Of a stretch of DNA of 16,086 nucleotides, positions 1 to 6,108 are shown piece after piece. How positions within the stretch are numbered: the first letter of the stretch is position 1; every line of letters starts with the position of its first letter. The notes beneath the pieces are model-generated. The model was given only the letters and a program-made list of their open reading frames with translations. It was not told the DNA's origin and made no database searches. Source of the DNA: an uncultured Clostridium sp. (GTDB lineage: Bacteria > Bacillota > Clostridia > TANB77 > CAG-508); assembly GCA_947057505.1 (NCBI GenBank), contig CAMSEM010000023.1, positions 1-16,086 of the forward strand. The letters are read 5' to 3'. Made by a program: the position numbers and the translations under genes.

Positions 1-511
1 AATTTAAATCTTTTGCTATATAAATTCTCATAAGTTGGCTTATTGGTTCAAATGTATAAGAAACATATTCTTGATGATTATTATTTATATAATATATATA
101 ATTAGTATCTTTTGGATAAATACTATTAAAGTTACATATATTAAAACCAATATCTTTAATAATGGTTTTTTCATCACTAAATTCATGATTTACAATATGA
201 GTATGAGCATGAAATACACTATTAGCTGATTTATTAGTTTTGTTATTAGATGAACCATGTTCAAATATGATTGGATATTTATTATATATAGATTTAAATT
301 TTTCTCTATACTTATTGAGCAAATTAATATAATCTTTTTGTTCTTCTATTGATAACTGACTCATAGAAAATATATGCCTTTTACTAACTATTAATAAGTA
401 TCCTTCTACTAAAGCACCTACACAAGGAATAACATAAAAATTATTTGTTTCTTCAATAATAGTATTTTCAACTTTATTATTATCAATATTACAGAATACA
501 CATTTTTTCAT
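1..511 (-). CDS. HIT-family protein (histidine triad), 3' end beyond window
   Basis: Reading the minus strand from the ATG at 511 gives 170 open codons that run off the left edge, so the C-terminus is missing. The protein opens with a CxxC pair (C4, C7), as many HIT proteins do with a bound zinc, and carries the diagnostic H-x-H-x-H triad as H101-A-H103-T-H105, followed by Ile-Val. H103 would be the nucleophile. The HIT superfamily hydrolyses or transfers nucleoside monophosphates (Ap4A hydrolase, AMP-lysine hydrolase, GalT-like branches); the substrate here cannot be told. The start is supported by a GGAGTG ribosome binding site about seven bases upstream. It is cytosolic, with no membrane segment. 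It diverges from the small RNA at about 615. Confidence 0.85.
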   Translation of the reverse strand, partial: MKKCVFCNIDNNKVENTIIEETNNFYVIPCVGALVEGYLLIVSKRHIFSMSQLSIEEQKDYINLLNKYREKFKSIYNKYPIIFEHGSSNNKTNKSANSVFHAHTHIVNHEFSDEKTIIKDIGFNICNFNSIYPKDTNYIYYINNNHQEYVSYTFEPISQLMRIYIAKDLN

Positions 512-550
512 TAATAACACTCCAAACATATTAAAATTAAATACTAACAT

Positions 551-559
551 ATTATAACA
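551..559 (-). promoter_or_regulatory. Extended -10 promoter for the HIT gene
   Basis: On the minus strand the bases read TGTTATAAT, a perfect extended -10 (TGnTATAAT), about 40 bases upstream of the HIT start codon. No good -35 is seen, which is normal for extended -10 promoters. The same nonamer lies upstream of the minus-strand HTH gene at 2471-2479. Confidence 0.55.
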
Positions 560-579
560 CAATTTTTAACCAACTTCTA

Positions 580-608
580 TTGAAATTCAATAAGAACTCA
601 TATATAAT
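580..608 (+). promoter_or_regulatory. Sigma-A promoter of the small RNA
   Basis: TTGAAA at 580-585 and TATAAT at 603-608 are separated by exactly 17 bases, a near-consensus housekeeping promoter. Transcription should start near 614-616. No coding frame follows closely; the transcript meets a strong terminator 50-100 bases on, so the promoter appears to serve a small RNA. Confidence 0.7.
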
Positions 609-614
609 ATCTTT

Positions 615-712
615 AGAAAGAGAACAAGAGAGTTCGTAACTTGTAAGAATATCGCTCCAAGGTCGAAAAATGACGAAGTTTCAAACATAATTTGAAATTT
701 TGTCATTTTTTA
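615..712 (+). ncRNA. Probable ~100-nt small RNA of unknown family
   Basis: A near-perfect sigma-A promoter and a 20-bp terminator bracket about 100 bases that hold no convincing coding frame. The body contains a possible small hairpin with ACAAG and CTTGT arms (around 623-643), then an unpaired stretch, then the terminator. Two of the terminator pairs are G-U when read from the plus strand and become A-C mismatches from the minus strand, which supports a plus-strand RNA. I recognise no 6S, SRP, tmRNA or riboswitch signature. It could be a regulatory RNA or a non-coding relic; the ends are inferred. Confidence 0.5.
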
Positions 713-719
713 TATTTTT
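666..719 (+). terminator. Rho-independent terminator, 20-bp stem
   Basis: Arms 666-685 and 691-710 pair over all 20 positions (two G-U wobbles) around the five-base loop CATAA, and the 3' side runs into a T-rich tract up to 719. It ends the small RNA started near 615. It stands well upstream of the next gene, so it is unlikely to be an attenuator for it. Confidence 0.8.
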
Positions 720-931
720 CTGCTGTCGATAATTAAAAAATATAAAATTTTAGTTATAGAAAGATTGATTTTTATATTGAAATATTATATAGTATTAAAT
801 ATCAATAAATAAACCACATTTATTATTTTTTATATAATTATTATAACATCAAATTATAAAATCTAAATTATTTTTCAATCAATAAATTTTTATAAAATCT
901 ATTAATATCTAAAAATTAATCCAAGCAAATG
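720..931. other. AT-rich non-coding stretch
   Basis: About 210 bases of very AT-rich sequence with stops in all frames. I see no gene, RNA fold of note or repeat here. Together with 512-719 it forms the 467-base gap between the HIT gene and the nuclease. Confidence 0.6.
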
Positions 932-960
932 TTGAAAAAAGTCTAATACTGTGATATTAA
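932..960 (+). promoter_or_regulatory. Sigma-A promoter of the nuclease gene
   Basis: TTGAAA at 932-937 and TATTAA at 955-960 are 17 bases apart. The start would fall near 967, leaving a very short leader with an AGGTG ribosome binding site before the ATG at 979. It probably drives both the nuclease and the following DUF3006-like gene. Confidence 0.6.
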
Positions 961-978
961 ATATACAGGTGAAAATGT

Positions 979-1688
979 ATGAATAAAAAAACAAATAAAT
1001 TAGTAAAAATTGTAATTGCAGTATTAGTAGTGTTTTCTATTATAGGGTTATGTTACAATTTACGAGACAAAGATATAAATAATAAAATTTTTTACGAAAT
1101 ATCCAATATACCTGAATATAATGGAGAAATATATATTGAAATAAATAATAATGTTCCAGAATTTAGTGATGATGATTTTAATATTAAAGAAGATTATTAT
1201 TCGAAATTAAAAAATGGAAAAGTGCGGTAGGGTAATGATAAAAACTAATTGGGAAAAATCTAATAGTGATGAAGAGAAAAATAATTATTCGGGAATTATA
1301 CCATCTGGATTTATACAAAAACAATATGATTCCGAAATTGTTCCAGGAGGTTATTTATATCATAGATGTCATTTAATTGGCTGGAATATTGGTGGAGTTG
1401 ATGTAGATAAAAGAAATTTAATGACTGGTACACGAGATTTTAACATAAAAGGTATGAGAACTTTTGAAAATAAAGTTTATAAGTATTTAAAAGAAAATCA
1501 AACCAACAATGTGTTATATAGGGTTACACCGTATTTTGATGGAGATAATAAATTAGCGAAACGGAGTAAATGTTGAGGCATATTCTATTGAAGATAATGG
1601 AAAACTAAAGTTTAATGTATATATATATAATGTACAAGAAAGAATAACAATTGACTATGCAACAGGAAACAGTGAATTAACTAACTAG
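979..1688 (+). CDS. Membrane-anchored DNA/RNA non-specific endonuclease, two +1 frameshifts
   Basis: Three consecutive frames make one protein of about 235 residues: 979-1224, 1226-1561 and 1563-1688. An N-terminal membrane segment (about residues 9-26) is followed by an extracellular nuclease domain of the Endonuclea_NS_2 type, as in streptococcal DNA-entry nucleases. Family landmarks run in order across all three frames: a Y-S-K-L stretch, a C/V-G pair, the catalytic R-C-H-L-I-G motif (His about 131), K-R-N-L-M-T-G-T-R, F-E-N, Y-R-V-T-P, then in the last frame E-A-Y-S-I-E-D, Y-N-V-Q and I-D-Y-A-T-G-N. Each change of frame occurs at a CGG codon and costs one base; without shifts the product stops at 1230. 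The role would be cleaving nucleic acid at the cell surface for uptake or nutrition. A frameshifted pseudogene is possible, but no conserved block is lost. Confidence 0.8.
1222..1230 (+). other. +1 frameshift site 1: GTG CGG TAG in the nuclease gene
   Basis: In the incoming frame the codons are GTG, CGG, TAG, so translation would stop after residue 83. Skipping C1225 gives GTG then GGT, AGG, GTA and continues into the nuclease domain; the glycine fits the C-G or A-G pair seen in relatives. The rare CGG codon followed directly by a stop resembles a +1 shift site, where a slow A-site codon favours slippage. An extra A in the run 1218-1221 would also explain the break. Confidence 0.6.
1559..1567 (+). 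other. +1 frameshift site 2: AAA CGG AGT in the nuclease gene
   Basis: The incoming frame reads GCG AAA CGG AGT AAA TGT and stops at 1574-1576. Omitting C1562 gives AAA GGA GTA AAT GTT GAG, that is K-G-V-N-V-E-A-Y-S, which matches the family's x-G-V-x-x-E-A-x-S block at the same spacing from G-D-N. No homopolymer explains the extra base. Confidence 0.65.
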
Positions 1689-1701
1689 AAGGAGGAGTAA
1701 C

Positions 1702-2091
1702 TTGGATTTAAAATTATTTGAACATAGAGACAGAGAAAAGGAAAACACTAGTTTTATAGAAAAATTTATAGAAGAATTGCAAAAAACACTAATAAGTTTT
1801 GAAAATAAAAAGAAAAGTAATTTTCAAGAAAGTAATGCATTAGAAGAATATAATTTATTTGAAAAAAGAAAAGTGTTTTTAGACAATAAAAGTAGATATG
1901 GTAATGATTTTGCATGGATTACAGACGAAAATTCAGTATGTATTTCAGAGCATGGAGATGGAGGACCATATTCTATATCAGAAATAAATTTACCACATAA
2001 TGCAAAAACTGGCGAAGTATATGAAAAAATAAATGGTACATATATATATAATGATATTGTTACCAAAGAGATAAATAATATAACTAAATAA
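1702..2091 (+). CDS. Small cytosolic protein with DUF3006-like C-terminus
   Basis: The gene starts at TTG 1702, chosen because a strong GGAGGAG ribosome binding site at 1691-1697 sits just upstream and no ATG fits. The 129-residue protein has a charged, helical N-terminal half (residues 1-60) and no signal peptide. Residues about 65-125 resemble DUF3006: an aromatic-rich strand (F-A-W-I-T-D-E-N), then L-P-x-N-A-K-T-G-E-V, N-G-T-Y and a closing T-K-E. This is a recollection-based match, not a search. It begins 13 bases after the nuclease stop, so the two are co-transcribed and probably functionally linked. The molecular role is unknown; an inhibitor of the upstream nuclease is one possibility, but nothing in the sequence proves it. 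Confidence 0.65.
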   Translation: MDLKLFEHRDREKENTSFIEKFIEELQKTLISFENKKKSNFQESNALEEYNLFEKRKVFLDNKSRYGNDFAWITDENSVCISEHGDGGPYSISEINLPHNAKTGEVYEKINGTYIYNDIVTKEINNITK

Positions 2092-2142
2092 TGTATTTTT
2101 AGATTTCAAAAGATATTAACAATAGATTAAAATCAAAAAAGT

Positions 2143-2194
2143 AAAAGGTATAAATTCAGTTTAAAAGAGTTTAAAACTAAAATTTATACCTTTT
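2143..2194. terminator. Bidirectional terminator between convergent genes
   Basis: Arms 2143-2156 and 2181-2194 are a perfect 14-bp inverted repeat (AAAAGGTATAAATT and its complement), with a further AGTTTAAA / TTTAAAACT pairing inside the loop. T-runs flank the stem on both strands. It lies between the plus-strand DUF3006-like gene and the minus-strand HTH gene and should stop both. Confidence 0.8.
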
Positions 2195-2219
2195 CATCTA
2201 TATTGTGTTAGGTCGCAAA

Positions 2220-2438
2220 CTATGTTCTACGTTCTTGAAGCCATTTCTTTAAAGCACTTTTTTCTACTTTATGTTCTCCAATCATTATTGCTGGAAAATC
2301 TGGTCTATCAAAGAGTTTAGCAACTGTTGTATCAGTACACTTAAATAGAGATTTTATATCTTTTGTTGCTTCAATTAGTTCATTAATATCATTAGTAGTT
2401 ACTATTTCTTCTATGTTTACTTCTCTTATTTCAATCAT
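2220..2438 (-). CDS. Excisionase/MerR-type helix-turn-helix DNA-binding protein
   Basis: This 72-residue protein starts at the ATG 2438, just downstream of a GGAAAA-type ribosome binding site. Residues about 34-72 have the shape of the HTH_17 / excisionase family: a first helix with T-T-V-A-K-L-F, the D-R-P-D-F-P-A-I-M-I-G turn, a short strand, then K-S-A-L-K-K-W-L-Q-E-R-R. The first 30 residues are acidic and may form a small helical extension. Such proteins bind DNA as excision directionality factors or small phage-type regulators. No integrase or phage gene is visible next to it, so the target is unknown. It stands alone in its transcription unit. Confidence 0.7.
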   Translation of the reverse strand: MIEIREVNIEEIVTTNDINELIEATKDIKSLFKCTDTTVAKLFDRPDFPAIMIGEHKVEKSALKKWLQERRT

Positions 2439-2470
2439 AATAGTTTTTCCTTTAATAATTTATTTACTAT

Positions 2471-2479
2471 ATTATAACA
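2471..2479 (-). promoter_or_regulatory. Extended -10 promoter of the HTH gene
   Basis: The minus strand reads TGTTATAAT, a perfect extended -10, about 33 bases upstream of the ATG at 2438. It is the same nonamer as upstream of the HIT gene. Confidence 0.5.
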
Positions 2480-2538
2480 TATACTAATAAAAATAAAAGA
2501 TATTTATAAAAAATATTATATAATTTTGCTATATATCA

Positions 2539-2567
2539 TTGAATAAAAGATAAATAAAGTATATAAT
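2539..2567 (+). promoter_or_regulatory. Sigma-A promoter of the disrupted small gene
   Basis: TTGAAT at 2539-2544 and TATAAT at 2562-2567 are 17 bases apart, a strong promoter for the gene starting at 2602. With the AAAGGA ribosome binding site at about 2588-2593 it shows that the disrupted gene keeps intact expression signals. Confidence 0.65.
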
Positions 2568-2601
2568 ACAATAAAATGAATAAAAGTAAAGGAATAATTA
2601 T

Positions 2602-2912
2602 ATGAATCGTACAATGTATTTTGATTATATTGAAGAAAAAAATAAATATAAACGCAGTTAGAATTCAATCTAGAGGAAGAAAAGAGTATTATAAGTGCAT
2701 ATAATGAAACTATAGAAGAATTAGAAAAAATCTGCTCTGTATTTGGACATATATGGATACCTGATGGAGATACTATACATTCTAATCCACCTGCTCACTG
2801 TGCATGCTGTGAAGCTTGGTCGACGGAATATATATGGCCTAGAGTAACTTTTTTTCACAGATTAGATGATTATGAAACTTATGCGCAGAAAACGCATTGT
2901 GAATACATATAA
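2602..2912 (+). pseudogene. Small Cys/His-containing protein with a -1 frame break
   Basis: A good ribosome binding site and the ATG at 2602 open a frame that stops after 19 codons at 2659-2661. A second frame, open from 2652 to the TAA at 2910-2912, continues with a plausible protein: an acidic helix (L-E-E-E-K-S, E-E-L-E-K-I), then a Cys/His/Trp-rich half with H-I-W-I-P-D-G-D, H-C-A-C-C-E-A-W and W-P-R-V. Joined, it would be about 102 residues. The break must lie within about 2650-2658 and needs one missing base (or two extra); a lost A in the run at 2650-2652 is simplest. I do not recognise the family; the cysteine and histidine cluster suggests metal binding. Promoter and terminator are intact, so it may be a recent lesion, a sequencing error or a programmed shift. 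Confidence 0.5.
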
Positions 2913-2939
2913 AAATAACTCTATTTTATAAAGAAATTA

Positions 2940-2983
2940 GAAAAAAGATATGAGATAAAAATTCTCATACTTTTTTCTTTTTT
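2940..2983 (+). terminator. Rho-independent terminator after the small gene
   Basis: GAAAAAAGaTATGAG (2940-2954) pairs with CTCATACTTTTTTC (2964-2977), leaving one bulged A, and is followed by further T residues. It separates the disrupted small gene from the L,D-transpeptidase unit. Confidence 0.75.
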
Positions 2984-2986
2984 AGT

Positions 2987-3013
2987 TTGAAAAAAGTATT
3001 GATAAAGTATAAA
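2987..3013 (+). promoter_or_regulatory. Weak candidate promoter for the L,D-transpeptidase
   Basis: TTGAAA at 2987-2992 and TATAAA at 3008-3013 are only 15 bases apart, shorter than ideal. A second TATAAA occurs at 3027-3032. The assignment is tentative; some promoter is expected because a terminator lies directly upstream. Confidence 0.3.
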
Positions 3014-3123
3014 ATGTATGTTAAAGTATAAACGATAATTTGTGATACATATTTAAAGGAAAATAAGTTTTAATTACTTAAAATTATATGTAGATAACAC
3101 GAAAGGATGAAAGAAGGAAAAAA

Positions 3124-4371
3124 ATGGAAGAGAAACCAAAGGCAAGTAAAGTAAATTTAGTTAAATGGTGCGTATTTATTGCTGTTTTCATTGTAGCTTT
3201 AATTATTTGTGCAATAGTAGGGATATCAATAAATTCTAAAAAGACACTGCAAGTAAGTTCAGCAGAAACCATAAAAAAGGAAGTTTTAGAAGAAAATATA
3301 CCTGAAGACGTAGTAAATTTAGAAGAACTAACAAAAGTATCAGAAAAAACAGAAGCTGAACTAAAAGAGCTTAACGAAAAAGAAGTAGAAAAAGAGGTAG
3401 AAAAGCAAAAGGAACAAGATAAAAAGGAAAATAAGGATAAAAAGACCACAACAACTACTAAAAAGCAACAAAATAAATATTATATAAAAGTAAATTATGG
3501 AGCACAAGTAGTAAATGTATATACTTATGATAAAAATGGAAAATATACGAAACCAGTAAAAGCTTTTGTATGTTCAACAGGTACAGAAACTCCAAGGTCA
3601 GGCGTATATAAAATACCAAGAAAATTTGAATGGTGTAAAATGTTTGGAGGAGTATGGTCACATTATGCTACACAAATTGTTGGAAATATTCTATTTCATT
3701 CAGTGCCATACTTAGAAAACAACAATCATTCTTTAGAATATTGGGCATATGACAAGCTAGGAACAAAAGCTTCTATGGGATGCATTAGACTTACTACTAG
3801 AGATGCAAAATGGATTTTTGATAATGTATCAGCAGGAACACAAGTAGAATTTTATTCAAGCTCTAATCCAGGCCCACTAGGAAAACCAAGTGCTAAAAAG
3901 ATATCTAGCGCACCAGCTAATATTAGATGCTGGGATCCAACAGATCCAGATCCAAAAAATCCATGGAAAACATATAAGCCTAATACAAACGATAAAAATA
4001 ATACTCAAACGAATACTCAAAACACACAAACTGTAAATAATCAAACTAGTGGTAATACAACTACTAATAACACACAGAGTGGAAATAATCAAACTAGTGG
4101 CAATACAACTACTAATAACACACAGAATGGAAATAATCAAACTAGTGGCAATACAACTACCAACAATACACAAACTGGAAACAATCAAGTTCAAAACAAC
4201 CAAACTACCAATAGTACAGTACAAAATAATCAAGGAGAAAAACCTGGAACAACCACAAAACCTAATGCAGGAGCAGGTAATACTCAAAACAATACAACAG
4301 GCACACAAACCAAACCAAACACTACTCCAGATAATACTACAAAGCCACAAACAGGTACAGGAAATAGTTAA
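3124..4371 (+). CDS. Membrane-anchored L,D-transpeptidase (YkuD domain) with repeat-rich tail
   Basis: The 415-residue protein would form or remodel 3-3 (L,D) cross-links in peptidoglycan outside the membrane. One uncleaved membrane anchor (about residues 13-36) is followed by a charged Glu/Lys coiled-coil-like spacer (about 55-110), then the YkuD domain (about 117-245) with H192 in F-H-S-V-P and the catalytic C220 in S-M-G-C-I-R-L. The usual motif is S-H-G-C; here Met replaces that His, a variant I recall from some clostridial members. After a W-D-P-T-D-P-D-P linker the last ~130 residues are almost only Asn, Thr, Gln, Gly and Ser, including 16-residue repeats. The extreme C-terminus contains K-P-Q-T-G with no hydrophobic helix after it. 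The start is set by an AAGGA site at 3114-3118. Confidence 0.85.
   Translation: MEEKPKASKVNLVKWCVFIAVFIVALIICAIVGISINSKKTLQVSSAETIKKEVLEENIPEDVVNLEELTKVSEKTEAELKELNEKEVEKEVEKQKEQDKKENKDKKTTTTTKKQQNKYYIKVNYGAQVVNVYTYDKNGKYTKPVKAFVCSTGTETPRSGVYKIPRKFEWCKMFGGVWSHYATQIVGNILFHSVPYLENNNHSLEYWAYDKLGTKASMGCIRLTTRDAKWIFDNVSAGTQVEFYSSSNPGPLGKPSAKKISSAPANIRCWDPTDPDPKNPWKTYKPNTNDKNNTQTNTQNTQTVNNQTSGNTTTNNTQSGNNQTSGNTTTNNTQNGNNQTSGNTTTNNTQTGNNQVQNNQTTNSTVQNNQGEKPGTTTKPNAGAGNTQNNTTGTQTKPNTTPDNTTKPQTGTGNS
4036..4179 (+). repeat. Three 48-bp tandem repeats in the L,D-transpeptidase tail
   Basis: Units begin at 4036, 4084 and 4132, exactly 48 bases (16 codons) apart, with a decayed fourth starting at 4180. 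Copies differ by only a few bases. They encode a Asn/Thr/Gln-rich unit containing N-N-Q-T-S-G-N-T-T-T-N-N-T-Q. Because the period is a multiple of three, copy number can vary without breaking the frame, so the tail length is probably polymorphic. Confidence 0.85.
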
Positions 4372-4436
4372 AGAATACAAACAAAGAAACTATAAAAAAT
4401 AGAATTAAGAAGAAACAAGAAAGGAGAAGATGCTAA

Positions 4437-5528
4437 ATGAAAATGGGGATTGTAGGACTACCTAATGTAGGAAAAAGTACTTTATTTAATGCAATTACAA
4501 AAGCGGGAGCTGAGTGCGCTAATTATCCTTTTTGCACAATAGAACCAAATGTAGGTGTAGTAGCAGTGCCAGATGAAAGGTTAGAAAAACTAGCTCAAAT
4601 GTATAAAACACAAAAAGTAACTCCAGCTATTATTGAATTTGTAGATATCGCAGGATTAGTAAAAGGTGCAAGCCATGGCGAGGGTCTAGGTAATAAATTT
4701 TTATCTCATATTAGAGAAGTTGATAGTATTATTGAAGTAGTAAGATGCTTTGATGATACCAATGTTGTTCATGTAGATGGTAATATTAATCCAACTCGAG
4801 ATATTGAAACAATTAACCTAGAATTAATTTTTGCAGATTTAGAAACAGTAGATAAAAGGCTAGAGAGTGCAAAAAAGAAATTAAAAGCAGATAAAAAATA
4901 TCAAGAAGAAATCAATTTACTAGAAAAAGTAAAACAACAGCTAGAACAAGAAAAGCCAGCAAGGGCAATAGAAATGACTGAAGAAGAAAAAGAAATTTTA
5001 AAAGAGTCATTCTTACTTACTATGAAACCAGTTTTATATATTGCGAATGTTTCAGAAGAACAACTAGAAAATCCAGAAAATGATGAAAATGTCAAAAAAG
5101 TGATAGAATATGCAAAACAAGAAAATGCCCAAGTAATACCCCTTTGCATAAAAATAGAAGAAGAACTAGCTAGTTTAGAACCAGAAGAACAAGTTGAGAT
5201 GTTAGAAGCACTAGGATTAAAAGAATCTGGTTTAGATAAAGTAATTAAAGCAAGTTATGATTTATTAGGGCTCATGTCATTTTTAACAGCAGGAGAACCA
5301 GAAGTAAGAGCATGGACCATCAAGAAAGGAACAAAAGCACCAAAAGCTGCAGGAAAAATACATAGCGACATAGAAAGAGGATTTATTCGTGCCGAAATTG
5401 TTTCCTATCATGACTTAATAACAGAAGGCTCTATGAACAACGTAAAAGAAAAAGGATTAGTTCGTTTAGAAGGAAAAGATTATATTATGCAAGATGGAGA
5501 TGTTGTTTTATTTAGATTTAATGTTTAA
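4437..5528 (+). CDS. ychF: Redox-regulated ATPase YchF (Obg-family, OLA1 homologue)
   Basis: The 363-residue protein matches the usual YchF length of about 363-366. It has the P-loop G-L-P-N-V-G-K-S-T (residues 7-15), the N-Y-P-F-C-T-I-E-P switch segment, D-I-A-G-L-V-K-G-A (G3), an N-V-S-E motif in place of the G4 N-K-x-D that accounts for the family's ATP preference, a central coiled-coil arm (about 130-200) and a C-terminal TGS domain (about 280-363). YchF binds ribosomes and is linked to stress and translation control. The start at 4437 follows AAGGAG at 4421-4426. It lies 65 bases after the L,D-transpeptidase with no terminator between, so the two may be co-transcribed. CGA (at 4797) is read in frame here as Arg. 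Confidence 0.97.
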   Translation: MKMGIVGLPNVGKSTLFNAITKAGAECANYPFCTIEPNVGVVAVPDERLEKLAQMYKTQKVTPAIIEFVDIAGLVKGASHGEGLGNKFLSHIREVDSIIEVVRCFDDTNVVHVDGNINPTRDIETINLELIFADLETVDKRLESAKKKLKADKKYQEEINLLEKVKQQLEQEKPARAIEMTEEEKEILKESFLLTMKPVLYIANVSEEQLENPENDENVKKVIEYAKQENAQVIPLCIKIEEELASLEPEEQVEMLEALGLKESGLDKVIKASYDLLGLMSFLTAGEPEVRAWTIKKGTKAPKAAGKIHSDIERGFIRAEIVSYHDLITEGSMNNVKEKGLVRLEGKDYIMQDGDVVLFRFNV

Positions 5529-5581
5529 ATATCAATGAAAATTTTGCTGTCAAAAAATAAAATAAAAAATCGCAAAAAAAC

Positions 5582-5610
5582 TTGACTAATTTAAAACCTA
5601 AGTATACAAT
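5582..5610 (+). promoter_or_regulatory. Sigma-A promoter of the LPQTG protein
   Basis: TTGACT at 5582-5587 and TACAAT at 5605-5610 are 17 bases apart, placing the start near 5617. The gene thus has its own promoter, independent of ychF. Confidence 0.7.
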
Positions 5611-5612
5611 AT

Positions 5613-5654
5613 GTATGAAATAGAAAAATATAGGTATATTTTTTCTATTTATAC
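5613..5654 (+). promoter_or_regulatory. Long hairpin at the 5' end of the LPQTG mRNA
   Basis: Bases 5613-5631 pair with 5636-5654 over 18 base pairs with two single-base bulges around the loop AGGT. The stem sits at or just after the predicted transcription start, so it may protect the mRNA 5' end, act as an operator, or attenuate (the 3' arm holds six T residues). Function is inferred only from position. Confidence 0.45.
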
Positions 5655-5701
5655 AAATAATAAAAATAATAAATGTCAAAAGAAAAAGGAGATTTGAAAT
5701 C

Positions 5702-6064
5702 ATGAGAAACAAGAAATGTATTTTAGTATTTACTTTAATTATTGCTTTTTTACTATTAACTATTACCTGTGTACAAGCTACTGATGATAATCCATTAACT
5801 ATTATTAATACACAAGAACCAACTACAAGCAATAATCAAGAAAATAATACAGTAACCAATAACCAACAAAATAACACAGTAAATAATACGCAAGCACCTA
5901 TTATTAGTACTAATACTACTAACAATACTGCTAATAATACAGCAACAAACACATTGCCACAAACAGGTGTAGCAGAAGATACTGCACTATTTGTTTTCAT
6001 TGCAATTTGTATTGTATCTGCAGTGTATGCATTTGTTAGAATTAGAAATTATAAAAACATTTAA
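5702..6064 (+). CDS. Small LPQTG cell-wall-anchored surface protein
   Basis: The 120-residue precursor has a signal peptide (R-N-K-K then a hydrophobic core, likely cleaved after V-Q-A near residue 26), about 55 residues of Asn/Thr/Gln-rich low-complexity sequence, and a complete sortase signal: L-P-Q-T-G at 85-89, a hydrophobic helix (about 95-111) and a basic tail (R-I-R-N-Y-K-N). The mature part is only about 60 residues and has no folded domain, so it looks like a wall-linked stalk or coat peptide. The start follows an AAAGGAG-type ribosome binding site. A sortase gene lies convergently just downstream, an obvious partner. Its composition resembles the tail of the nearby L,D-transpeptidase. 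Confidence 0.88.
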   Translation: MRNKKCILVFTLIIAFLLLTITCVQATDDNPLTIINTQEPTTSNNQENNTVTNNQQNNTVNNTQAPIISTNTTNNTANNTATNTLPQTGVAEDTALFVFIAICIVSAVYAFVRIRNYKNI

Positions 6065-6078
6065 TAATGAGTTATATG

Positions 6079-6108
6079 AAAAGCTACTATTACAATATAG
6101 TAGCTTTT
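6079..6108. terminator. Bidirectional terminator between LPQTG gene and sortase
   Basis: AAAAGCTACTAT (6079-6090) and ATAGTAGCTTTT (6097-6108) form a perfect 12-bp stem around a six-base loop, with T-runs on both strands. The 3' arm overlaps the stop codon of the minus-strand sortase (6107-6109), so the two convergent genes share it very compactly. Confidence 0.85.

Noticed and set aside
35..229. Plus-strand open frame of 64 codons at the left edge
   Set aside because: It lies opposite the HIT-family gene, which has its triad motif, ribosome binding site and promoter on the minus strand.
1285..1292. CGG strings in TCG GGA (nuclease), GCG GGA (ychF), ACG GGA (cdsA, polC), ACG GTA and TCG GAA (polC)
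   Set aside because: All span codon boundaries in intact frames; none is an in-frame CGG codon, so they neither support nor contradict the CGG hypothesis.
2652..2660. The CGC codon at the -1 break as part of the CGG system
   Set aside because: CGC is read normally in uppS and polC, the shift has the opposite sign, and a lost A is a simpler explanation.
2821..2826. CGG within ...TCG ACG GAA... in the small disrupted gene as another frameshift site
   Set aside because: In the open frame the bases divide as ACG GAA, so CGG is not a codon there, and the frame continues unbroken to 2912.
4036..4190. CRISPR array
   Set aside because: The 48-bp repeats are directly adjacent with no spacers and lie in frame within a coding tail.
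3877..4402. Overlapping open frames on both strands across the transpeptidase tail
   Set aside because: They arise from the repetitive Asn/Thr codons of the real gene and have no ribosome binding site or family features.
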